Made by a program: the position numbers and the translations under genes
Shown: positions 58,624 through 64,000 of the stretch, piece by piece
How the letters are laid out: each line of letters begins with the position of its first letter
How positions within the stretch are numbered: position 1 is the first letter of the stretch
Assembly (NCBI RefSeq): GCF_018383905.1
Contig: NZ_JAGYWA010000001.1
Coordinates: forward strand, 391,518-455,517
Origin: Flavobacterium branchiicola
Lineage (GTDB): Bacteria > Bacteroidota > Bacteroidia > Flavobacteriales > Flavobacteriaceae
Direction of reading: 5' to 3'
Length of the DNA: 64,000 nucleotides
The notes under the pieces: model-generated
The model's database searches: none
What the model saw: only the letters and a program-made list of their open reading frames with translations
What the model was told of the DNA's origin: nothing

Positions 58624-59232
58624 ATGATAGTGATTACTAATCCTTTTTTTGTTGAAGATGAAATAGATATTCTTCATTCTTTATTGAAAGAAGGATTGTC
58701 TTTGCTTCATATTCGGAAACCAGATTTTTCAGAATTGGAAATGGCGCAGTTTATTCATCAGATAAAATTAGAATACAGAGCTAATTTGGTTATGCATAAT
58801 CATCACGATTTAGCAGAAGATTTTGGTATTAACCGATTACATTTTTCTGAAAAAGAAAGAAAAAGTCTAAATGATTTTCCTGCAAGGTTTTCAAAACCTC
58901 GTAGCTTTAAATCAACGTCAACACATTCTATCGAAAGTTTTAATTCGCTAGAGAATTTTGAATATGCCTTTCTAAGTCCCCTTTTTAAAAGTATTTCTAA
59001 AGAAAATTATTTTCCTGAAAGAGACCTTTTTGAAGAATTAAAGTCCCGAACAAATCATAAAACAAAAATGGTCGCTTTGGGCGGAATTGATTCAGAAAAC
59101 ATTCGACAAGTTTTAGAAAAAGGTTTTGACGATGTCGCACTTATAGGAAGTATTTGGAAGAATGAAAATCCATTAAAACAATTTAAATTATGTCAAAAAA
59201 ACGCCCTTTCGCACTCACAATCGCAGGTTTAG
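58624..59232 (+). CDS. Thiamine phosphate synthase-like (ThiE/TenI family) protein
   Basis: 202 residues of the ThiE/TenI TIM-barrel fold: LLHIRKPDFSELEM, NLVMHNHHDLAEDFGINRLH, FLSPLFKSISKENYF, KMVALGGID, and GFDDVALIGSIWK. Compared with the canonical ThiE encoded at 59935, several pyrophosphate-binding residues are changed (no Q-x-R-x-KD; ND changed to NHHD; no GVHLG). It may be a second synthase, or a TenI-like thiazole tautomerase without the B. subtilis histidine being obvious. Its end overlaps thiD by 43 bp. Confidence 0.8.
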   Translation: MIVITNPFFVEDEIDILHSLLKEGLSLLHIRKPDFSELEMAQFIHQIKLEYRANLVMHNHHDLAEDFGINRLHFSEKERKSLNDFPARFSKPRSFKSTSTHSIESFNSLENFEYAFLSPLFKSISKENYFPERDLFEELKSRTNHKTKMVALGGIDSENIRQVLEKGFDDVALIGSIWKNENPLKQFKLCQKNALSHSQSQV

Positions 59233-59945
59233 ATCCTTCGGGAGGTGCAGGAATTTTGGCTGATATCAAAACATTTGAGCAGCATCAGGTATATGGTTTT
59301 GCTATTACAACGGCCGATACCATCCAAACCGAAAATAAATTTTATGAAATTCAGTGGACGAATTTAAGTTTTGTAATTCGTTCGATTGAAACATTGTTTC
59401 TAAGTTATAAAATAGATGCTGTTAAAATCGGAATTGTTCCTTCTGTACATTACTTAAACCGAATTCTTTCGACTATAAAATTACTCTCACCTTCAACACA
59501 AATTGTCTGGGATCCGGTTTTGAAATCAACTACCGAATTTAATTTTATGAATCTTGAAGATCTTTCAGATTTAAATAAAGTTTTATCTAAAGTTGATCTA
59601 TTAACTCCTAATTACAAGGAAATTGCTTTTTTATTTCCTGATTTCTTTTCTGAAAAATCAGGACCTGAAAATGAAATTCCAACAAATATTTTATTAAAAG
59701 GCGGACATAATCAAACCGCACTTGGAACTGATCGTTTATTTCTAAAAAATGAAGTTTATGATCTTTTGCCAACAAACAAAGAATGCTCAGAAAAACATGG
59801 TTCCGGCTGCGTCCTTTCTGCTGCAATAGCCGCAAATCTTGCATTAAATCAAACTTTACCCGAAGCTTGTAAAAATGCCAAAACCTACATAGAAAAATAT
59901 CTAAGTTCAACTTCAACATTAATAGGATATCATTATGTACAATAA
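59190..59945 (+). CDS. thiD: Hydroxymethylpyrimidine (phosphate) kinase
   Basis: 251 residues, ribokinase fold. ThiD phosphorylates HMP and HMP-P to HMP-PP. Markers: LTIAGLDPSGGAGILADIKT at the start, KIGIVPSVHYL, VWDPVLKST, LLKGGHNQ and the catalytic-site loop HGSGCVLSAAIAANLA. It overlaps the preceding gene by 43 bp and thiE by 11 bp, so its start lies inside the previous frame; the start is fixed by the conserved first motif. Confidence 0.95.
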   Translation: MSKKRPFALTIAGLDPSGGAGILADIKTFEQHQVYGFAITTADTIQTENKFYEIQWTNLSFVIRSIETLFLSYKIDAVKIGIVPSVHYLNRILSTIKLLSPSTQIVWDPVLKSTTEFNFMNLEDLSDLNKVLSKVDLLTPNYKEIAFLFPDFFSEKSGPENEIPTNILLKGGHNQTALGTDRLFLKNEVYDLLPTNKECSEKHGSGCVLSAAIAANLALNQTLPEACKNAKTYIEKYLSSTSTLIGYHYVQ

Positions 59946-60573
59946 ACTGCAATATATTTCACAGGGAAATACAATTGAAGAACAATTATATAACATTCAG
60001 CAGGCGCTTGATGCCGGATGCGATTGGGTGCAGATGCGGTTTAAGGATCAATCAGCTAAAAATACTTTCGCATTAGCGGAAGCTGTAAAATTTTTATGTG
60101 AAGAATATTTAGCCAATTTTATTGTAAACGACGACTTATATCTCGCTCAGCAAATCGCAGCAGACGGGGTTCATCTTGGGCTTTCGGACATGAAAATCGA
60201 TGAAGCCCGCGCCATTTTAGGCAATACCAAAATAATTGGAGGAACGGCCAACACCTTTGAAGATATTGAAAATCATGTAAAAAATGGATGTGATTATATT
60301 GGTCTTGGGCCTTTTCGATTTACCAGTACAAAAGAAAAATTAAGTCCAATTTTAGGTTTACACGGATATTTTGAGATTCTGCAGAAACTAAAAAAGAACA
60401 AAATCAAAATACCGGTTTTTGCTATTGGAGGAATCACATTAAAAGATATAAATCCGTTAATGGAAACCGGAATTTACGGAATTGCCGTTTCTGGAATCAT
60501 CACCGAAAGCGATGAAAAAGAAAAATTAATTCAACAACTTAACGAAAAATTATATGCAAACGTCATTGTTTAA
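59935..60573 (+). CDS. thiE: Thiamine phosphate synthase
   Basis: 212 residues. Joins HMP-PP and thiazole phosphate. Substrate-binding residues are intact: [61 protein letters not shown] and GIAVSGII. It overlaps both neighbours (11 bp with thiD, 20 bp with thiG). Confidence 0.95.
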   Translation: MYNKLQYISQGNTIEEQLYNIQQALDAGCDWVQMRFKDQSAKNTFALAEAVKFLCEEYLANFIVNDDLYLAQQIAADGVHLGLSDMKIDEARAILGNTKIIGGTANTFEDIENHVKNGCDYIGLGPFRFTSTKEKLSPILGLHGYFEILQKLKKNKIKIPVFAIGGITLKDINPLMETGIYGIAVSGIITESDEKEKLIQQLNEKLYANVIV

Positions 60574-61330
60574 TATCGGAGATAAAACCTTAACCTCTCG
60601 CCTATTTTTAGGAACAGGTAAATTTGGATCAAATGAAGAAATGGAACAGGCCATTTTGGCTTCAGAAAGCGAGTTGGTAACTGTAGCCTTAAAACGTATC
60701 GATTTAGAAACCGATACGGATGCTATTCTTTCCCATTTAAAACATCCAAATATCAATTTATTGCCAAACACATCTGGAGCTAGAAACGCAAAAGAAGCTG
60801 TTTTTGCTGCACAATTGGCGCGTGAAGCACTTGAAACAAATTGGGTAAAACTAGAAATTCACCCTGACCCAAAATACTTGATGCCAGATCCTATTGAAAC
60901 CTTAAAAGCTACTGAAGAATTGGCTAAACTTGGTTTTATTGTACTTCCCTATATTCATGCCGATCCTGTTTTATGCAAACATTTAGAGAACGCCGGAACT
61001 TCTGCCGTTATGCCTTTAGGATCGCCTATTGGGAGTAATAAAGGCTTAAAAACCATAGATTTTCTCGAAATTATAATTGACCAAAGTAATATTCCCGTAA
61101 TTGTAGATGCAGGAATTGGTGCTCCCTCAGATGCTGCAAAAGCAATGGAAATTGGTGCCGATGCCGTTTTGGTCAATACCGCCATTGCCGTTGCCGGAAA
61201 TCCGAAGTTAATGGCCGAGGCTTTTAAAAATGCTGTAATTGCAGGAAGAAAAGCCTTTGAAGCTAAAATTGCCCAACAGCGGAATTATGCTTCAGCTTCT
61301 AGTCCTTTGACTTCTTTTCTTTATGAATAA
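60554..61330 (+). CDS. thiG: Thiazole synthase
   Basis: 258 residues. Forms the thiazole ring from DXP, dehydroglycine and ThiS thiocarboxylate. Markers: [99 protein letters not shown]. In most related operons thiH follows directly; here a 555-bp gap with a GxxExxY cassette intervenes. Confidence 0.97.
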   Translation: MQTSLFNIGDKTLTSRLFLGTGKFGSNEEMEQAILASESELVTVALKRIDLETDTDAILSHLKHPNINLLPNTSGARNAKEAVFAAQLAREALETNWVKLEIHPDPKYLMPDPIETLKATEELAKLGFIVLPYIHADPVLCKHLENAGTSAVMPLGSPIGSNKGLKTIDFLEIIIDQSNIPVIVDAGIGAPSDAAKAMEIGADAVLVNTAIAVAGNPKLMAEAFKNAVIAGRKAFEAKIAQQRNYASASSPLTSFLYE

Positions 61331-61340
61331 AATTGGTTTT

Positions 61341-61872
61341 CTCTCGCAGATTTGGCAGATTTGGCAGATGATTTTTATGTTGAAGCTGCTGAATATGATT
61401 TTACTCTGATTTTTTTTTAATTATCAAAAAGAAAGAATTTTCTTTAATTTTGAGCTAAAAAAAATTATGTCAGAAAATGAAATTTCATATAAAGTTAGAG
61501 GAGCAATTTTTAAAGTATTCAACTCTCTTGGACCTGGGCTATTGGAATCTGTGTATGAAAGTGCTCTGTGTTATCAATTGAAAAAAGATGGATTACAAGT
61601 AGTTAAACAAATTGATTTACCAGTTAAATATGATGATATTTATTTAGACATAACATTTAGGCTAGATATTTTAGTGGAAGATAAAGTAATTATAGAATTA
61701 AAATCAGTAGAAGAGATAAAGCCAATTCACTTTAAACAATTGAATACCTATTTAAAATTAACTAATAAAAAACTTGGAATCTTGGTCAATTTTAACTGTT
61801 CTAATATCCTAGAAAATATTCATCGCGTTGCTAATAAAATTTAATCTGCGTAATCTGCAAAATCTGCGAGAG
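61341..61872 (+). mobile_element. 532-bp putative mini-element with 29-bp terminal inverted repeats carrying a GxxExxY gene
   Basis: The left end (61341-61369, CTCTCGCAGATTT then two GCAGAT units) and the right end (61844-61872) are inverted copies that match at 26 of 29 positions. Each end is itself a stack of GCAGATT-type units at 8-9 bp intervals. The only gene inside is the GxxExxY gene (61467-61844), whose stop codon touches the right end. The element fills the thiG-thiH gap in an otherwise tight operon. No clear target-site duplication is visible. Mobility is inference. Confidence 0.6.
61467..61844 (+). CDS. GxxExxY family protein (PD-(D/E)xK-like)
   Basis: 125 residues. The name-giving motif is GLLESVY (G24, E27, Y30). 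A nuclease-like core follows: D67 in FRLDILV and E77-x-K79 in IIELKSV, then KQLNTYLKLTNKKLGILVNF. These proteins are common and multicopy in Bacteroidota; their function is not established. It is not a thiamine gene. TAATTTTG at 61445-61452 may be its own -7 box. It lies between 29-bp inverted repeats. Confidence 0.9.
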   Translation: MSENEISYKVRGAIFKVFNSLGPGLLESVYESALCYQLKKDGLQVVKQIDLPVKYDDIYLDITFRLDILVEDKVIIELKSVEEIKPIHFKQLNTYLKLTNKKLGILVNFNCSNILENIHRVANKI

Positions 61873-61885
61873 GCAAAATAAAAAT

Positions 61886-63046
61886 ATGAAAACATTTAAA
61901 TCTATTTTCGAGCAATATAATTGGGATGAAATTCAATCCAGAATATACCAAACCACATCAAAAGATGTTCAACGAACTTTGGCAAAAAGCAAATATAATC
62001 TTGACGACTTTTTGATATTAATCTCTCCTGTTGCACAAAATTATTTAGAGCAAATGGCTCAAAAATGCCATCAAATTACCAAAAAGCGTTTCGGAAAAAC
62101 CATCCAGATGTATGCACCTCTTTATTTAAGTAACGAATGCCAAAACATTTGCACCTATTGTGGATTTAGTTTAGACAATAAAATCAAAAGAAAAACACTT
62201 ACTGATACTGAAATAAAACTCGAAGTCGAAGCTTTGAAAGATGCTGGTTTTGACCATGTTTTATTAGTAACCGGAGAAGCAAATTACACCGTTAATATCA
62301 ATTATTTCCTAAATGCAATTTCTTTAATTAAAGATAATTTTTCGATTATTTCTGTGGAAGTGCAACCGCTTTCTACAGAAGAATATGAACGTTTGCATGA
62401 AGCCGGAGTTTACTCAGTTTTGGTTTATCAGGAAACCTATCATCAGGAAGTCTACAAAAAATACCATACCAAGGGCAAAAAATCAAATTTCGATTTTAGA
62501 CTGGAAACCCCAGACAGAGTTGGAACCGCCGGAATTCATAAAATTGGTTTAGGCGTTTTATTAGGACTGGAAGACTGGAGAACAGATAGTTTTTTTAATG
62601 CTTTGCATCTGGATTATCTTCAGAAAAAATACTGGCAGACCAAATATTCTGTTTCTTTCCCTCGCCTTCGCCCTGCCGAAGGAATTATCGAACCGAATTT
62701 TATTATGGATGACAAAGATTTGACACAATTGATTTGTGCCTATAGGTTATGGAATGAAGACCTCGAAATTTCAATTTCAACGCGTGAAAATGAAAAATTC
62801 AGAGACAATATAATTCCGATTGGTGTTACAAGTATGAGTGCCGGTTCAAAGACAAATCCGGGTGGTTATGTTGTTGATCCGCAATCTTTAGAGCAATTCG
62901 AAATTAGTGATGAACGCTCTGCTGAAGAAATTGCCAAAATCATTAAAAAAGCAGGCTATGAACCGATTTGGAAAGACTGGGACACCGCATTTAGTCATAA
63001 AGTTGAAAAGTCGGAAGTTGAAAAGTCTCTCACTTTGGATAAATAG
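61886..63046 (+). CDS. thiH: 2-iminoacetate synthase (tyrosine lyase) ThiH
   Basis: 386 residues. Radical SAM enzyme that cleaves tyrosine to dehydroglycine for ThiG. Cluster motif C85-x3-C89-x2-C92 (SNECQNICTYCGFS), followed by VTGEANYTVNINYF, VEVQPLSTEEYERL, YQETYH, FPRLRPAEG and SAGSKTNPGGY. The last residues (KVEKSEVEKSLTLDK) are encoded by a low-complexity repeat that continues into the gap before thiF, so the C-terminal tail has probably been formed by repeat expansion or insertion. Confidence 0.96.
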   Translation: MKTFKSIFEQYNWDEIQSRIYQTTSKDVQRTLAKSKYNLDDFLILISPVAQNYLEQMAQKCHQITKKRFGKTIQMYAPLYLSNECQNICTYCGFSLDNKIKRKTLTDTEIKLEVEALKDAGFDHVLLVTGEANYTVNINYFLNAISLIKDNFSIISVEVQPLSTEEYERLHEAGVYSVLVYQETYHQEVYKKYHTKGKKSNFDFRLETPDRVGTAGIHKIGLGVLLGLEDWRTDSFFNALHLDYLQKKYWQTKYSVSFPRLRPAEGIIEPNFIMDDKDLTQLICAYRLWNEDLEISISTRENEKFRDNIIPIGVTSMSAGSKTNPGGYVVDPQSLEQFEISDERSAEEIAKIIKKAGYEPIWKDWDTAFSHKVEKSEVEKSLTLDK

Positions 63047-63080
63047 ATTTTTTGACTTTCGACTTTAAAAACTTTAAGAC
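62998..63080. repeat. AAGTCGAAAGT-type inverted repeat overlapping the thiH 3' end
   Basis: AAGTTGAAAAGTCGGAAGTTG within the thiH coding end and GACTTTCGACTTTAAAAACT at 63054-63073 are imperfect complements. The right arm fills the thiH-thiF gap. Confidence 0.5.
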
Positions 63081-63088
63081 TTAAAAAA

Positions 63089-63799
63089 ATGAGCATTATA
63101 CAAGAATTCCTCCGTTACAACAGACAAACCATTCTTCCTGAAATTGGCGATGAAGGACAGGAAAAATTAAAAAAAGCGCGCGTTTTAGTAATTGGCGCCG
63201 GTGGTTTAGGTTGTCCCGTTTTACAATATATTGCAACTGCCGGAGTTGGTTTTATCGGAATTATGGACTTTGACACCATTGAAATCCATAATCTCCACAG
63301 ACAAATTTTGTATACAGAAAATGAAATTGGCCAACAAAAAGCCATTCTAGCACAAAAGGTAGTTTCAAAATTAAATCCGTTGATTGAAGCTGTGGCGATT
63401 AATGAAAAACTAACCTCAGAAAATGCATTTCAAATCATTGAAAAATATGATATTATTGTAGATGGTTCTGATAATTTTTCGACCCGTTATTTGGTAAACG
63501 ATACTTGTGTCGCCTTAAAAAAGACTTTGGTTTACGGAAGTATTTTAAGATTTGAAGGACAAATTGCCATTTTTAATCATAACGGAAGTAAAAACCTTAG
63601 AGACTTATTTCCGGAAATGCCAGATCCAAAAGATGTTCCCAATTGTAATTTAAATGGTGTTTTAGGAACCCTACCGGGAATTATCGGAAATATCATGGCG
63701 CATGAAACGTTAAAATTAATTCTCGAATTGCCTTCTTTAAAAAACGAATTAATAATTTTTAATACGCTAAACTGGAACTTTACAAAGTTGAATTTCTAA
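63089..63799 (+). CDS. thiF: ThiF/MoeB/HesA-family adenylyltransferase
   Basis: 236 residues. E1-like enzyme that adenylates the ThiS C-terminus. Nucleotide site VLVIGAGGLGCPVLQYIATA, D60-F-D62 and IHNLHRQILY (finger Arg), DGSDNFSTRYLVND. C186 (VPNCNLNGVLG) aligns with the cysteine that in E. coli ThiF links to ThiS. The two CxxC zinc pairs usual in ThiF/MoeB are absent and the C-terminus is short. Last gene of the thi operon; its stop overlaps the stop of the convergent MOSC gene. Confidence 0.88.
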   Translation: MSIIQEFLRYNRQTILPEIGDEGQEKLKKARVLVIGAGGLGCPVLQYIATAGVGFIGIMDFDTIEIHNLHRQILYTENEIGQQKAILAQKVVSKLNPLIEAVAINEKLTSENAFQIIEKYDIIVDGSDNFSTRYLVNDTCVALKKTLVYGSILRFEGQIAIFNHNGSKNLRDLFPEMPDPKDVPNCNLNGVLGTLPGIIGNIMAHETLKLILELPSLKNELIIFNTLNWNFTKLNF

Positions 63800-64000
63800 A
63801 AAACAATCTCATCACCAACAGTAATAAATCCCGAATTCAAACTCACAATATTGGTTCCGAATAAAACAGAATTATTGACATTTCGGTATTTACTCAATGT
63901 TTTTAAGGGCTCTTTTTTAATAACACCTTTCTCAGGGTCATTATTAACCATAATACATCTTCCGCAGGGTTTGATGTTTTTAAACTGAACCGCTCCAATT
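63796..64000 (-). CDS. MOSC-domain protein, 5' part beyond the right edge
   Basis: The last 68 residues are present, ending in TAG (complement 63796-63798). The MOSC C-terminal pattern is clear: FKNIKPCGRCIMVNNDPEKG, EPLKTLSKYRN, SVLFGTNIVSL and GFITVGDEIVF. The conserved Cys in PCGRC is the proposed metal/sulfur-binding residue in the YcbX/mARC group. It is convergent with thiF with a 4-bp overlap and no terminator between them. Confidence 0.85.
   Translation of the reverse strand, partial: IGAVQFKNIKPCGRCIMVNNDPEKGVIKKEPLKTLSKYRNVNNSVLFGTNIVSLNSGFITVGDEIVF

Noticed and set aside
61331..61885. GxxExxY gene as a thiamine biosynthesis gene
   Set aside because: No relation to the pathway; it is bounded by inverted repeats and is not a known thi component.

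Overview
The window is AT-rich and reads as a chromosomal segment of a Flavobacterium-like Bacteroidota. The evidence is the act/caa3 (alternative complex III) respiratory cluster in the order known from Flavobacterium johnsoniae, a DUF2723 membrane protein, Flavobacteriia-type signal peptides (…FAQ), promoters of the TTTG-N17..19-TAnnTTTG type rather than sigma70 -35/-10 boxes, and weak Shine-Dalgarno sequences.

Layout. 1-3921 (minus): N-terminal 1307 residues of a very large secreted, glycine-rich, multi-Ig/PKD repeat surface protein that runs off the left edge. 4467-7768 (minus): queG, a cytochrome P450 and ruvB. 7879-19267 (minus): one operon actA-B-C-D-E-F-coxB-coxA, which carries electrons from quinol to oxygen without a bc1 complex; it has a clear promoter and a clear terminator. 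19487-22078: a secreted SPOR protein, an Fsr-like MFS exporter and an AraC regulator. 22216-26913 (minus): rimP-nusA-infB with a terminator-like hairpin in its leader. 27089-28819: a two-domain universal stress protein gene broken by one extra base in a 10-A run, an unlisted 46-residue double-glycine-leader peptide gene with its own promoter, and two tandemly duplicated tRNA-Gln units. 29015-34664: DUF2723 protein, polysaccharide deacetylase, a cysteine-less thioredoxin-fold protein and a metallophosphoesterase. 34843-37816: an OmpR-type two-component system flanked by three paralogous small secreted lysine-rich proteins, two of whose promoters carry the same 11-bp-period direct repeat. 38103-45030: polA, a secreted protein, a LacI regulator and a pair of Tat/lipoprotein-like ferritin-fold proteins. 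45222-48109: rplM-rpsI-rpsB-tsf, with a strongly structured leader before rpsB. 48166-56176: M3 peptidase, TraB/GumN protein, queuosine-precursor transporter, lipoprotein and tag. 56282-63799: thiamine operon behind a TPP riboswitch (thiS-thiC-thiE-like-thiD-thiE-thiG-[GxxExxY cassette]-thiH-thiF). The right edge holds the 3' end of a MOSC-domain gene.

Most unusual points: (i) a GxxExxY (PD-(D/E)xK-like) gene bounded by 29-bp terminal inverted repeats and dropped between thiG and thiH, which looks like a minimal mobile cassette; (ii) the hidden GG-leader peptide gene at 28051-28191; (iii) the CTTCAT-N5-CTTCAT promoter operators that tie the lysine-rich secreted peptides to the adjacent two-component system; (iv) the multi-hairpin leader of rpsB; (v) a TPP-riboswitch expression platform in which an 8-nt segment is exactly complementary to the ribosome-binding and start region of thiS. 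Several start codons were moved from an upstream TTG or ATG to an internal ATG, as explained in the entries.
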